From the NCBI GenBank assembly GCA_003283905.1, contig QBXA01000010.1, positions 1 through 58,747 on the forward strand: a stretch of DNA of 58,747 bases, given 5' to 3'. How positions within the stretch are numbered: the stretch's first letter is position 1; each line of letters starts with the position of its first letter. Below are positions 1-9,386 of the stretch, in pieces. Source of the DNA: Pelagibacteraceae bacterium AG-319-F18. GTDB lineage: Bacteria > Pseudomonadota > Alphaproteobacteria > Pelagibacterales > Pelagibacteraceae. Under the pieces are notes generated by a model. The model did not search any database. It worked only from the letters and a program-made list of their open reading frames with translations, and had not been told where the DNA came from. A program made the position numbers and the translations under genes.

Positions 1-38
1 AAAATATTGATAATATAATCATACTTAAAAAATTTATT

Positions 39-539
39 ATGAATGTAAATATAGCTTTATTAACTGTAACAGATACTAGAACTTTTGATAATGATAAATC
101 AGGGGGTATTCTTGTAGATAAGATTAAAGAAGCTAATCATAGTTTAGCTGATAGAAAAATTTGTAAAGATAATAAAGAAGATATTGTTGTAATTTTAAAA
201 GAATGGATTAATCAAAACGATATTGATGTAATTATTACTACAGGAGGAACTGGATTAACAGGTAGAGATATTACTCCAGAAGCTGTTGATGAGGTAGCAG
301 ATAAACTTATACCTGGATTTGGTGAGGTTTTTAGAAATATAAGTCTCAAAACAGTAGGTACATCAGCAATTCAATCTAGGGCTTGTGCAGTTTTAGCTAA
401 TGGAAAATATATCTTTGCTCTTCCTGGTTCTTCAGGTGGAGTAACAGATGCTTGGGAAGGAATTTTGAAACATCAACTAGATATTAATCATAAACCTTGT
501 AATTTTGTTGAGTTATTTCCAAGATTAAAAGAAAAATAA
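39..539 (+). CDS. moaB: Molybdenum cofactor biosynthesis protein MoaB
   Basis: MoaB/Mog family protein that acts late in molybdenum cofactor synthesis, activating molybdopterin for metal insertion by adenylylation. The 166-residue length is normal. The family signature GGTG is at residues 69-72, and the PGSSGG loop that closes the MPT-binding pocket is at 129-134. The gene converges with the moaACDE-msrPQ operon, whose last gene ends one base away, so the Mo-cofactor genes sit back to back. No moeA or mobA is seen; they could lie left of the window. In organisms without Mog, MoaB can take its role. Family assignment is certain; the exact step is inferred. Confidence 0.95.
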   Translation: MNVNIALLTVTDTRTFDNDKSGGILVDKIKEANHSLADRKICKDNKEDIVVILKEWINQNDIDVIITTGGTGLTGRDITPEAVDEVADKLIPGFGEVFRNISLKTVGTSAIQSRACAVLANGKYIFALPGSSGGVTDAWEGILKHQLDINHKPCNFVELFPRLKEK

Positions 540-785
540 TTATTTCTGATATTTTTCTTTCCATTCAGAGTAAGGCATTCCATAAATGTGTTCTCTTGCA
601 TCTGGATCTGAAATTGTAACTCCTTTTTTTTCAGCTTCTTCTCGGAACCATCTTGATAAACAATTTCTACAAAAGCCAGCAAGATTCATTATATCAATAT
701 TTTGAACATCTTTTCTTTCATCTAGATGTTTTATTAACCTATCAAGAGTTGCTGATTGAATTTCTTTTTTTATATTATCATCCAT
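540..785 (-). CDS. DUF1244 family small protein
   Basis: An 81-residue cytosolic protein of the DUF1244 family, common in Proteobacteria and without an assigned reaction. It carries a conserved core around residues 36-47 (AGFCRNCLSRWF, with a CxxC pair) and a C-terminal YGMPYSEWK stretch. It is the last gene of the minus-strand moaACDE-msrPQ operon and overlaps msrQ by 8 bases, which suggests translational coupling. The link to MsrPQ may be only positional, because the family occurs in many contexts. The CxxC could bind a metal, but nothing further can be seen. Confidence 0.85.
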   Translation of the reverse strand: MDDNIKKEIQSATLDRLIKHLDERKDVQNIDIMNLAGFCRNCLSRWFREEAEKKGVTISDPDAREHIYGMPYSEWKEKYQK

Positions 786-1362
786 AATTGATATCTTTTT
801 TTTTTATTCTAATTCTTAAAGCAAGCAAAACAAGTATAATTACAGAGTAAATTAATGGTTTAAAAAAAATAGTCTTTGATAACCAAATATAGTGAAGAGA
901 TCCAAAAACGGCAATTACATATATAAGTCTGTGTAATTTTTTCCAGTTATGTTTTAATAATTTTGTCATTTTTTGGGATGATGTTGTGGCTAGTGGAATT
1001 AGTAATAACCAAGCAGAAAATCCAATAAAAATATATTTCTTTTTCAGAACATCATTTAAAATTGGCTTCCAATCAAATCTATAATCTAGACCTACATAAG
1101 TTAATAGATGGATAGTTGCATAAAAAAAAACAAATAAGCCAAACATTCTTCTAAACTTTGTCCAAAAGTTAAAATTTGTAAATCTCTTAAGAGGACTCAT
1201 GGTTAAAGTTATACAAATAAAAATTAGAGTCCATTCACCAAAATGCTTCATGATTTTTTTTATAGGCTCTGCTCCTAATTGATTATTATAAATATCTAAA
1301 GAAATTGAAGTTAATGGCCATAAACACAAAATAAAAATGAAAATTTTGGAATATTTTATCAA
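778..1362 (-). CDS. msrQ: MsrQ, haem-binding membrane subunit of periplasmic methionine sulfoxide reductase
   Basis: Inner-membrane b-type cytochrome (YedZ/MsrQ, ferric-reductase-like fold) that passes quinol-derived electrons to periplasmic MsrP. The 194 residues hold about six hydrophobic segments, with histidines placed as expected for haem ligation (for example in TIHLLTY near 84, in the KKLHR segment, and in SLHYIW near 157). It lies directly downstream of msrP with a 10-base gap and overlaps the DUF1244 gene. This pairing is the standard msrPQ arrangement, so the call is secure. The protein repairs oxidised methionines in envelope proteins together with MsrP. Confidence 0.93.
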   Translation of the reverse strand: MIKYSKIFIFILCLWPLTSISLDIYNNQLGAEPIKKIMKHFGEWTLIFICITLTMSPLKRFTNFNFWTKFRRMFGLFVFFYATIHLLTYVGLDYRFDWKPILNDVLKKKYIFIGFSAWLLLIPLATTSSQKMTKLLKHNWKKLHRLIYVIAVFGSLHYIWLSKTIFFKPLIYSVIILVLLALRIRIKKKDINYG

Positions 1363-1372
1363 TGTAATTTAT

Positions 1373-2284
1373 TTAAAAATATTTTTTTAAATCCATAGCA
1401 GTGTATAGATTGGCTACTTCGTCACCATAACCATTAAACATTTGAGTTGGAATTCTTTCACTCAAAATTCCTGAACCAACAACTCGCTCTGAAGCTTGAG
1501 ACCATCTTGGATGATCTACTTTAGGATTAACATTTGAATAAAAACCATATTCTTTTGGTGAGGCTCTCATCCAAGACGAAGTTGGCATTTTTTCAACTAA
1601 TTTAATATTTACTATCGCTTTTGTACTTTTAAATCCATATTTCCAAGGAATAATTAGTCTTAATGGTGCTCCATTTTGATTTGGAAGATCTTTATTATAA
1701 AGACCTGTTACTAGCGTTGTTAAAGGATGCAACGCTTCATCAATTCTTAACCCTTCTTTGTATGGCCATTTGAGAATTGGATAACGTTGACCAGGCATTT
1801 GTTCTGGATCATAGATAGAAGTAAATTCAACAAACTTACCTTTACTTGTTGGTGAGGCTTTTTCTAAAATTTTACTTAGAGAAAATCCAAGCCAAGGTAT
1901 AATCATTGACCATCCTTCAACACATCTCAATCTGTAAATTCGTTCTTCACTAGGAAACATTTTTTTTATTTCTTGAACAGTTAAAGTAATTTTTTTTTCT
2001 ACTTCACCATCCACTGTTATTTCCCAGGGTTTTGTCTTAAAGTTTTGAGATTTTTCTGCTGGGTCAGATTTTCTAGTCCCAAATTCATAATAATTATTGT
2101 AGGTAGTAATATATCTATATTCAGTAATTTTTTTTTCCAAGTTGTTAGTTGATGCGTTTGTTGTATTAATTATGTTTTGACCTATAATTAATGAACCAGT
2201 AGTTATTCCAAATCTTTTAATAAACTCTCTTCTTTTATTATATATTTTTTCAGGTGTGATTTCTGAATACTTAATTTTTTTCAT
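1373..2284 (-). CDS. msrP: MsrP, periplasmic molybdopterin methionine sulfoxide reductase
   Basis: Molybdoenzyme of the sulfite-oxidase fold (YedY/MsrP) that reduces methionine sulfoxide in periplasmic proteins. The N-terminus has a twin-arginine motif (RREFIK, residues 18-23) followed by a hydrophobic stretch, so Tat export is expected. The Mo-ligating cysteine is Cys121 in RLRCVEGWSM. Length (303) is normal. The start overlaps the end of moaE by 14 bases, and msrQ follows after 10 bases. It is therefore in one transcription unit with the genes that build its cofactor. It is the only molybdoenzyme visible here and is probably the reason the cofactor genes are kept. Confidence 0.95.
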   Translation of the reverse strand: MKKIKYSEITPEKIYNKRREFIKRFGITTGSLIIGQNIINTTNASTNNLEKKITEYRYITTYNNYYEFGTRKSDPAEKSQNFKTKPWEITVDGEVEKKITLTVQEIKKMFPSEERIYRLRCVEGWSMIIPWLGFSLSKILEKASPTSKGKFVEFTSIYDPEQMPGQRYPILKWPYKEGLRIDEALHPLTTLVTGLYNKDLPNQNGAPLRLIIPWKYGFKSTKAIVNIKLVEKMPTSSWMRASPKEYGFYSNVNPKVDHPRWSQASERVVGSGILSERIPTQMFNGYGDEVANLYTAMDLKKYF

Positions 2285-2723
2285 GTAGTATGGGGTTTCC
2301 TTTTAACCAAGCGCTTTCATCATTGGTATAATGTTCTTTTTTCCATATAGGAGATTTTTTCTTAATTTCTTCAATTATATATCTTGATAAAACATAAGCT
2401 TGTTCACGATGTTTGCAAGCAACAGCAATGATAATGCTAATTTCTCCAAGTTTTAAGTAACCTTTAATATGTTCAATAAATACTGCTTTATTTTCGATAT
2501 TTAATTTTTTATCTACTTCATTGTAGATTTCTTCAAAACTTTTAATAACTAATTCATCATGACTATCATAAGTAATACCAGTTACAGTTTTATTATTGTT
2601 TTGATCACGTACTGTTCCGGTAAAAAAAATTGACGCTCCAAACTTAGAAGATGAGATAAAATTTTCAGCTTTTGAAATTGATAATTTATTATCTTTTGAA
2701 TTAATTATTTTACTATGAAGCAT
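2271..2723 (-). CDS. moaE: Molybdopterin synthase catalytic subunit MoaE
   Basis: Large subunit of molybdopterin synthase; it adds two dithiolene sulfurs, delivered by thiocarboxylated MoaD, to cyclic pyranopterin monophosphate. The family segment KHREQAYVLSRYIIEEIKKK and the PIWKKE active-site lysines near the C-terminus are present. The 150-residue length is typical. It overlaps moaD by one base upstream and msrP by 14 bases downstream, so stoichiometric coupled translation with MoaD is likely. Assignment is firm. Confidence 0.95.
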   Translation of the reverse strand: MLHSKIINSKDNKLSISKAENFISSSKFGASIFFTGTVRDQNNNKTVTGITYDSHDELVIKSFEEIYNEVDKKLNIENKAVFIEHIKGYLKLGEISIIIAVACKHREQAYVLSRYIIEEIKKKSPIWKKEHYTNDESAWLKGNPILHEKN

Positions 2724-2992
2724 TAACCTCCTCCGATAGGTGGTATAATAGCAATCTTCTCATTGTTTGTTATTTTATAATTATCACTTACGATCTTATT
2801 TTTTTCTGAGCAAAACGCAGACGAATTTACTATTTTTTTAAAATTTTTATTACCATTAAAATTTTTATCTAAATAATTTATTATTTTAGATCTGATATCT
2901 TTAATAGTTGAATTATTATCGACATTAAATTCTAATGAATCTTGATTGCTAAAATCTCTGCTTGCTCCGAATAATTCTATTTTTATCTTCAT
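2723..2992 (-). CDS. moaD: Molybdopterin synthase sulfur carrier subunit MoaD
   Basis: Ubiquitin-fold sulfur carrier of 89 residues. It ends in PPIGGG, so the obligatory C-terminal Gly-Gly, which is adenylylated and thiocarboxylated, is intact. It sits between moaC (4-base gap) and moaE (1-base overlap). No moeB-like activating enzyme is in the window, so its partner must be encoded elsewhere. Similarity to ThiS is possible for this fold, but the moa context decides. Confidence 0.94.
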   Translation of the reverse strand: MKIKIELFGASRDFSNQDSLEFNVDNNSTIKDIRSKIINYLDKNFNGNKNFKKIVNSSAFCSEKNKIVSDNYKITNNEKIAIIPPIGGG

Positions 2993-2996
2993 TAAA

Positions 2997-3542
2997 TTAA
3001 AATAAATCTTTTAAAAACTTTGGTAGACCATCAGGGTTTGTCCATAAACCACTTTTACCACCTTCTTTGATTAGCAGTTTAATATTATCAATTTTTAAAT
3101 GTGGATTTACTATTTTGCTCAAATCATAAATTGTAATTAGTGCAGCATTCACACCCATAATAGCTTCCATTTCCACACCAGTTTTTGCATAAGCAGATAC
3201 TACACAAAAAACTTCAAGCGAATTATCTTTGTCATGCATAATAATTTTAGTAGCTGTATGATCGATCGGCAAAGGATGGCAAAGTGGTATTAGTTCACTT
3301 GTTTTTTTAACACCTAATACAGCAGATACTTCCGCTAAAGTTATAGGATCGCCTTTTGGCATTTGCTTATTTTTAATTAATTCAAAAACTTTGTTACCAA
3401 CAAAAATTTTTCCAGAAGCTAAAGCTCTTCTAAATGTTTCTTTTTTTGATGAAACATCAACCATATTAAAAGAATTTTTTTTAAAAATTTCTTTTGCCCA
3501 ATCTTTTAATTCATTTTGCTTAACTATTTTTAATTTAGTCAA
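2997..3542 (-). CDS. moaC: Cyclic pyranopterin monophosphate synthase MoaC
   Basis: Second enzyme of cofactor synthesis; it rearranges the 3',8-cyclo-GTP made by MoaA into cyclic pyranopterin monophosphate. The signature LIPLCHPLPI with the following H-T segment is visible, as is AKTGVEMEAIMGV, where family catalytic residues lie. At 181 residues it is slightly longer than E. coli MoaC (161) because of an N-terminal extension of about 20 residues (MTKLKIVKQNELKDW). It starts directly after the moaA stop codon with no gap. Confidence 0.95.
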   Translation of the reverse strand: MTKLKIVKQNELKDWAKEIFKKNSFNMVDVSSKKETFRRALASGKIFVGNKVFELIKNKQMPKGDPITLAEVSAVLGVKKTSELIPLCHPLPIDHTATKIIMHDKDNSLEVFCVVSAYAKTGVEMEAIMGVNAALITIYDLSKIVNPHLKIDNIKLLIKEGGKSGLWTNPDGLPKFLKDLF

Positions 3543-4535
3543 TTATCCTCCAGTTTTAGATAAATTTTTAGTAGAACCTGTTTTTCCAAGTTCTAAGTAA
3601 TGAGATTCTTTTTTAAATTGCATTTGTTTTAAGATAAGATCGTTTAATTCACTAAGTTGATTATCGTTTTGTAATAAGTGCCTAACGTTTATTCCAGTAT
3701 TTCCAAATAAACAAAGTCTTAAATCTCCCCTAGATGTAATTCTTAAACGATTACAACTTTTACAAAAATCTTTTGAATAAGGAGCAATTATTCCAAACTT
3801 ACCTTTATATTCGGGATTTATATAATTTAAAGAAGGTCCCGCATCTTTTCCGAAAGTTTGGTAAATCCATTTATTTTCATCTAAATAATTTTTAAATACT
3901 TTAGATGGAATATGGTATTTTTTGAAATATTCTAAATTGTCACCTGTTTGCATTAATTCTATATATCTAAAATCAATTTTATTATTTTGAATAAAGTTTG
4001 ACCATTCATCAAAATCTTTTTTTGTTGAGTTAATTTCATTTAGTAGAACACCATTAATTTTAATATTTTCAAACCCAAAGTCTTGTAAATTTTTTATTCC
4101 TTGCAAAATTTCTGGCAATCTATCATGACCGGTAATATTTTTAAAAGTTTCACGGTTAAGACTGTCTATACTTATATTTATTCCATTTAGGCCAGTATTT
4201 GCTAAAAATTTTGCTTTTCTATCTAAGTGATAACCGTTTGTCGTAATTACAACATTTTTTATTCCAGATTCAATTTTTAAAACTTTGATAATTTCATAAA
4301 AATCTTTTCTTACTGTTGGTTCACCACCTGTAATTCTAATTTTACGAACTCCTAATTCGGAAAAGCATTTTGCAAGACGTTTAATTTCATCCAAATGAAG
4401 AAATTTTCTACTATCACTCTTATCAATTTGATAACCATTTGGTAAACAATAACCACATTTAAAATTACAAACATCTGTAATTGACATTCTAATATAAGGA
4501 AATGTTCTGCCGAAACTATCTTTAAGAATACTCAT
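3543..4535 (-). CDS. moaA: GTP 3',8-cyclase MoaA (radical SAM)
   Basis: Radical SAM enzyme that starts molybdenum cofactor synthesis by cyclising GTP. The N-terminal 4Fe-4S site is C23-x3-C27-x2-C30. The C-terminal second cluster is C258-x2-C261-x13-C275. The protein ends in TGG, so the functional C-terminal double glycine is retained. Length (330) is normal. It is the first gene of the minus-strand moaA-C-D-E-msrP-msrQ-DUF1244 unit, divergent from the dioxygenase gene at 4573 across only 37 bases, which must hold both promoters. Confidence 0.96.
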   Translation of the reverse strand: MSILKDSFGRTFPYIRMSITDVCNFKCGYCLPNGYQIDKSDSRKFLHLDEIKRLAKCFSELGVRKIRITGGEPTVRKDFYEIIKVLKIESGIKNVVITTNGYHLDRKAKFLANTGLNGINISIDSLNRETFKNITGHDRLPEILQGIKNLQDFGFENIKINGVLLNEINSTKKDFDEWSNFIQNNKIDFRYIELMQTGDNLEYFKKYHIPSKVFKNYLDENKWIYQTFGKDAGPSLNYINPEYKGKFGIIAPYSKDFCKSCNRLRITSRGDLRLCLFGNTGINVRHLLQNDNQLSELNDLILKQMQFKKESHYLELGKTGSTKNLSKTGG

Positions 4536-4572
4536 ATGTTATATTTTATAATATATTCTAATTTAAAATAAC

Positions 4573-5412
4573 ATGCATAAAATTCTTTCAGAAAAAGAAA
4601 TTATACAATTTAGAGAACAAGGCGCCGTATTTCTTAAGAACAAATTTGATATTAGCTGGATAAAAAAACTTCAAAAAGGCATTAAAAAAGATATTAAAAA
4701 CCCCAGTCCTAGATTTAAATCACATACAATTCAAAAAGATGTTCCAGCTTATGTTGAAGATTATTGGACTTGGCATTTAGTTCCAGAGTTTAAAGAATTT
4801 GTTTATAATTCACCATATGCACAAATAGCTTCAGAGTTAATGTCTGCTAAAAAGATAAATTTAGTAATGGATAATTGGTTTTTGAGAGAAGCAGGTTCTA
4901 AATCATCAACTCCGTTTCATCATGACATTAGTTATTTTGATATGGATGGAACAATGTGCGTTTTATGGCTGCCATTACAACCGACAAAAAAAGATGAAGG
5001 TGTTGTATGGGTAAAAGGGTCACATTTATGGGGTAAATTATTTTTAAGAGTTTTATTTAAGGATGGACATAAGGTTGAAGGAGATGAATGTATTGTAAAT
5101 GATAAAAAATATGAATTACCACCGGATATTTTAACAAATAAAGATAAATATGAATTTTTACAATGGGATTGTGAGTTAGGTGATGCAGTTGTCTTTGATA
5201 TGAGAACTCTTCATGGAACTTTAAGCGAAACTATTCCTGAAAAAACATTAAGTCGTTACACTTTAAGAGTAGCTAAAGAGGGAGCAAAAATTAGCTATGA
5301 TGGAGATTGGACTAGCTTTAATTATAGAAAAGCTATGCAAGAAGCTGGATATAAAAATGGTGATCCTGTTGATGGTAAAATGTTTCCAACTCTTTACGAA
5401 ATTACTAACTAA
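4573..5412 (+). CDS. Phytanoyl-CoA dioxygenase (PhyH) family Fe(II)/2-oxoglutarate oxygenase
   Basis: Non-haem iron dioxygenase of 279 residues with the double-stranded beta-helix fold of the PhyH family. The iron site is H116-x-D118 in PFHHDIS with a distal histidine at H214 (FDMRTLHGT), followed by SRYTLR, whose arginine would bind 2-oxoglutarate. The substrate cannot be read from the sequence; family members hydroxylate acyl-CoAs, ectoine and other small molecules. It stands alone, divergent from moaA and convergent with the flavin monooxygenase gene. Confidence 0.88.
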   Translation: MHKILSEKEIIQFREQGAVFLKNKFDISWIKKLQKGIKKDIKNPSPRFKSHTIQKDVPAYVEDYWTWHLVPEFKEFVYNSPYAQIASELMSAKKINLVMDNWFLREAGSKSSTPFHHDISYFDMDGTMCVLWLPLQPTKKDEGVVWVKGSHLWGKLFLRVLFKDGHKVEGDECIVNDKKYELPPDILTNKDKYEFLQWDCELGDAVVFDMRTLHGTLSETIPEKTLSRYTLRVAKEGAKISYDGDWTSFNYRKAMQEAGYKNGDPVDGKMFPTLYEITN

Positions 5413-5435
5413 AATTTAATTCTAATAAATTTAAT

Positions 5436-6776
5436 CTATTTATTTAAAAAAGTTTTTAAAGAATCATCCAGTTCATCTAGCCATGCCGTATGATGCAAAG
5501 GAGATTTTTTTCCAGTAATTAAAGATTTATAACTATTATTTCTAAAAGTCATAATATCTTCATGTTTATGATGTTCCCACTCCATAAAAGTTTTGTTCAC
5601 TCCCTCTATATCAAAATTTGGATAATCAGTAGCTTCAATAAGTTCTTTAGTATAGTCACCCTGAAACCAAATTTTTTGCTCATCGTCTTGCAATGAATCT
5701 TCTCTTTTTTTCCATTCAAGACTATTTTTTGTCATTTCTTCTTTTGAAGGTAATGCAATTTTTCCAAGAATATAATCTCTTGCATACCAAGCTTGAGCAT
5801 CAAACATATTAAAAGTATAAAATTGATCCTGCATACCTAAATACATCATTTTAGGATTAAACTCCCAAAATATTCCTTTGTATAAATTAAGAGGCCATAA
5901 TAAATTGCTCGTTTTTAATTTTAGGTCTTCTTCTAGAAAAGGAAAATGATGCAAATAACCTGTACACAGTATTATAGCATCCACCTTTTTTTTCGACCCA
6001 TCTTTAAAATGAACAGTATTGTCTGGATCAGCTTTTACCAATAAAGGTGCTTGAGTAATTTTATCGGGCCAATGATAATTCATAGGCGCAGTTCTGTGAC
6101 TGATTATTATAGATTTACATCCATACTTGTAACATTGAGATGCTATATCTTCTGAAGAATAGCTAGTGCCTACAATTAAAATATCTTTGTTTTTAAATTC
6201 TAATGCATCTCTAAAATCATGTGCATGCATTACTCTTCCACCAAAAGTCGAAAGTCCTTCAAACTCAGGCACATTAGGCGTACTAAAGTGTCCTGAAGCA
6301 CACACAACATAATCAAAATCTTCGCTATAAGTTTTCTTTTTGACTAAATCTTCAACTGAAACAGTAAATAGTTTACTGTCTTTGTTGTAACTTACCCAGC
6401 GAACAGATGATCTAAATCTTACTTGTTTTTTAAAATCTGATTTTGCAAGTCTACCACGTATATAATCTAAAATTACTTCTCTAGGAGGGTAAGATCCTAT
6501 AGGTTTGCCGAAATGTTCATCAAAAGAATAATCTGAAAACTCAAGACATTCTTTTGGTCCATTAGACCATAGATATCTGTACATACTACAATGAACAGAT
6601 TCTCCATACTCATCTGTTCCAGTTCTCCAACTATAGTTCCATAAGCCACCCCAATCTTCTTGTTTTTCAAAACAAACTATTTCAGGAATTTTTTCACCTT
6701 TCTTTTGAGCTGATTCAAAAGCTCTTAGCTGAGCTAAACCAGATGGGCCAGCACCAATTATAGCTACTTTTGTCAT
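5436..6776 (-). CDS. tmm: Flavin-containing monooxygenase, probable trimethylamine monooxygenase
   Basis: Class B flavin monooxygenase (about 446 residues). It has the FAD motif GAGPSG at the N-terminus, the FMO signature [11 protein letters not shown] near the middle, an NADPH-binding GTSYSSE and a late LCTGY. Sequence style and length match bacterial Tmm enzymes that oxidise trimethylamine to trimethylamine N-oxide in SAR11 and marine Rhodobacterales. I chose the ATG at 6776, giving an N-terminus of [13 protein letters not shown] with GGAA 9 bases upstream; the frame stays open to a TTG at 6791. No TMAO demethylase or TMAO transporter is adjacent, so the substrate is inferred from family resemblance. 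Confidence 0.85.
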   Translation of the reverse strand: MTKVAIIGAGPSGLAQLRAFESAQKKGEKIPEIVCFEKQEDWGGLWNYSWRTGTDEYGESVHCSMYRYLWSNGPKECLEFSDYSFDEHFGKPIGSYPPREVILDYIRGRLAKSDFKKQVRFRSSVRWVSYNKDSKLFTVSVEDLVKKKTYSEDFDYVVCASGHFSTPNVPEFEGLSTFGGRVMHAHDFRDALEFKNKDILIVGTSYSSEDIASQCYKYGCKSIIISHRTAPMNYHWPDKITQAPLLVKADPDNTVHFKDGSKKKVDAIILCTGYLHHFPFLEEDLKLKTSNLLWPLNLYKGIFWEFNPKMMYLGMQDQFYTFNMFDAQAWYARDYILGKIALPSKEEMTKNSLEWKKREDSLQDDEQKIWFQGDYTKELIEATDYPNFDIEGVNKTFMEWEHHKHEDIMTFRNNSYKSLITGKKSPLHHTAWLDELDDSLKTFLNK

Positions 6777-6869
6777 AAATATGATTTCCAATCTAATAAT
6801 TTTATAAATCTACTTTACTAACAATTTTCTGAAAATTACAATGAAAAAATCTAATTAAAGAGAGAATTT

Positions 6870-8348
6870 TTGAAAAAAATAATATTGTCTATAGATCAAG
6901 GAACAACTTCATCAAGATCCATTTTATTTGATCTTAAAGGAAAAAAAATTTTTTCATCACAATATGAATTTAAACAAATATTTCCAAATCTAGGATGGGT
7001 TGAACATAATCCAGAAGAAATTTGGAAAGTAACTCTAAAAACTATAAAGAAAGCAATTAAAAAAAGCAAAAGATTAAAAGCAAAAATTATTTCAATTGGA
7101 ATAACTAATCAAAGAGAAACAACTATACTTTGGGACAAAAATACTGGTAAGCCAGTTTATAATGCAATTGTTTGGCAAGATAGAAGAACTCACAAAATTT
7201 GTGAAAATTTAAAAAAAAGAAAATTAGAAAATTTATTTAGAAAAAAAACTGGACTATTCATTGATCCTTATTTTTCTGCAACAAAAGTAAAATGGATATT
7301 AGACAATGTTTCAGTGACTAAGAAACTTGTAAAAAATAAACGATTAATGTTTGGAACAATAGATACTTTTTTAATTTGGAGATTAACAAATAAAAAAAAT
7401 CATTTAACTGATGCAACTAATGCAAGTAGAACTTTGATGTATAATATAAAATCAAATAAGTGGGATGATGAAATTCTAAAGAGATTAAATATTCCAAAAT
7501 CAATTTTACCAGAAGTAAAAAATTCTGCTGATAATTTTGGAACAACATCAAAAAAAATTATAGGTGAAGAAATACCAATTTATGCAGTATTAGGTGATCA
7601 ACAGGCTGCAGCTGTCGGACAGGCTTGTTTTGATAAAGGTTCTATTAAAAGTACATATGGAACAGGCGCGTTTGCTATAATGAACATTGGAAATAAAAAA
7701 ATTTTATCAAAAAATAAATTACTAACTACAATATGTTATAGATTAAAAAATAAAAATACATACGCATTAGAAGGTTCAATCTTTATAGCTGGCGCAGGTG
7801 TTCAGTGGTTAAGAGATAAAATGAAACTAATTAATAATGCTTACGAGACTGAGAAAATAGCAAAATCTAAAATAAATAATGATGGAGTTTATATTGTTCC
7901 AGCATTCACAGGTTTAGGGGCCCCTTATTGGAGCGCTGAGTCTAGAGGGATAATCACTGGATTAACCAGAAACACAGACTGGAAAAATTTAGTTAGAGCT
8001 GTATTAGAGTCTGTTGCTTATCAAAGTTATGATTTATTTGAGGCTATGAGAAAAGATGGATCTAAAACTAAAATTATTAAAGTTGATGGAGGTATGGTTG
8101 TTAATAATTGGTTTGCACAGTTTTTGTGTGATATTTTAAACACCAAAATATTAAGACCAGCTATCCAAGAAACTACAGCTTTAGGTGCAGCTTTCTTTGC
8201 TGGATACCAGGCAGGTGAATTTAAATCCCTTAAGGAAATAAAATATAAATGGAAAAAAGAAGCCATTTTTATCCCTAAAATTAACAAAAAATTAAGAAAT
8301 AACTTATTGCAAGGGTGGCAACAAGCAATTAGAAAAACTTTAGCTTAA
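6870..8348 (+). CDS. glpK: Glycerol kinase
   Basis: FGGY-family kinase that phosphorylates glycerol to sn-glycerol 3-phosphate. It has the N-terminal phosphate-binding SIDQGTTSSR and the ACD-fold features expected at full length (492 residues), including VWQDRRT and a C-terminal VDGGMVVN segment. The start is TTG at 6870: it gives the canonical N-terminus MKKIILSIDQGTT, and AGAGAG lies just upstream. The next gene, a GpsA-like dehydrogenase, begins 9 bases after the stop, so the pair would convert glycerol to dihydroxyacetone phosphate. No glycerol facilitator is seen. Confidence 0.95.
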   Translation: MKKIILSIDQGTTSSRSILFDLKGKKIFSSQYEFKQIFPNLGWVEHNPEEIWKVTLKTIKKAIKKSKRLKAKIISIGITNQRETTILWDKNTGKPVYNAIVWQDRRTHKICENLKKRKLENLFRKKTGLFIDPYFSATKVKWILDNVSVTKKLVKNKRLMFGTIDTFLIWRLTNKKNHLTDATNASRTLMYNIKSNKWDDEILKRLNIPKSILPEVKNSADNFGTTSKKIIGEEIPIYAVLGDQQAAAVGQACFDKGSIKSTYGTGAFAIMNIGNKKILSKNKLLTTICYRLKNKNTYALEGSIFIAGAGVQWLRDKMKLINNAYETEKIAKSKINNDGVYIVPAFTGLGAPYWSAESRGIITGLTRNTDWKNLVRAVLESVAYQSYDLFEAMRKDGSKTKIIKVDGGMVVNNWFAQFLCDILNTKILRPAIQETTALGAAFFAGYQAGEFKSLKEIKYKWKKEAIFIPKINKKLRNNLLQGWQQAIRKTLA

Positions 8349-8357
8349 TTATAGCTT

Positions 8358-9386
8358 ATGAAAAAAATAATAATTATAGGTGCTGGTGCAATGGGATCTG
8401 CTTTTGCAGTGCCATGTATTGAGAATAAAAATGATGTAACTATAGTAGGAACTCATTTAGAAGATAATCTAATAGAAAAAATAAAATCTAACAATCAAAT
8501 TCATCCAACTTTAAAAACTCAATTACCTAAAGAAATTAAATTTGCAAAATTTGAAAAATTACAAACTATTTTAAAACAAGATTTAGATATTATTGTTTGT
8601 GGAGTAAGCTCTGTTGGGATTGAGTGGTTTGTTAAACAAATATCTAAAAATTATAAAAAAAATTTACCAATTATATTATTAACAAAAGGATTATCTATAT
8701 TAGATAATGAACTCACTACACTTTCAGATAAAATTAAAAATCTACTAAAAAAAGAAGGTCATTCAGAAATTAATATTTCAGCTATAAAAGGACCTTGTCT
8801 TGCTGCAGGGTTAGCAAATAAAATGCGAACAGGAACTGTTATTGCAAATCAAAATATTAAAGAGTCTCAATTATTAAAAGAAATTATTTCAACAAATTAT
8901 TACTCTATTGAAATATCTGAAGATATAATTGGAGTTGAATTATCAGGTGCAATTAAAAATATTTACTCTATGTTAATTGGTGCATCAGAAGGATTAAGTA
9001 ATTCTAAAGCTCCAAAAGAAATTCAGTCTAAATATTTTTTAAACACTGCTGCATCGCTTATTCATAGATCTATTTCAGAAATGGTTGAATTTGTTTCTCA
9101 TTATGGAGGTAAACCTGAAACTGTTTATGGTTTAGCAGGTCTTGGTGATTTATATGTAAGTGCAATTGGTGGAAGAAATAGTTTAATGGGTAAATATCTT
9201 GGAGAAGGGTATTTATATAATGATGCTAAAGAAAAATTTATGAAAGATACAACAGTAGAGGGAGCTCAATTAGCTTTGGAGATAGGTCCAAAAATTTTAC
9301 AAGATTTGAATCCGCAACATTTCCCACTAATGTTTAGCATGCTACAAACTATTTGCGAAAATAAGAAATTAGAAATTAATTGGTAA
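8358..9386 (+). CDS. gpsA: NAD(P)-dependent glycerol-3-phosphate dehydrogenase-like protein
   Basis: Member of the GpsA family (342 residues): N-terminal Rossmann motif GAGAMGSAF, a KGPCLAAGLANKMRTGTV segment equivalent to the usual GPSFA-type motif, and VELSGAIKNIYSML in the substrate domain that supplies the catalytic lysine. The motifs are more divergent than in housekeeping GpsA, so this may be a catabolic paralogue. Position between glycerol kinase and an alcohol dehydrogenase suggests oxidation of glycerol 3-phosphate, or of a related polyol phosphate, in this operon. The next gene starts immediately after the stop. Confidence 0.85.
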   Translation: MKKIIIIGAGAMGSAFAVPCIENKNDVTIVGTHLEDNLIEKIKSNNQIHPTLKTQLPKEIKFAKFEKLQTILKQDLDIIVCGVSSVGIEWFVKQISKNYKKNLPIILLTKGLSILDNELTTLSDKIKNLLKKEGHSEINISAIKGPCLAAGLANKMRTGTVIANQNIKESQLLKEIISTNYYSIEISEDIIGVELSGAIKNIYSMLIGASEGLSNSKAPKEIQSKYFLNTAASLIHRSISEMVEFVSHYGGKPETVYGLAGLGDLYVSAIGGRNSLMGKYLGEGYLYNDAKEKFMKDTTVEGAQLALEIGPKILQDLNPQHFPLMFSMLQTICENKKLEINW

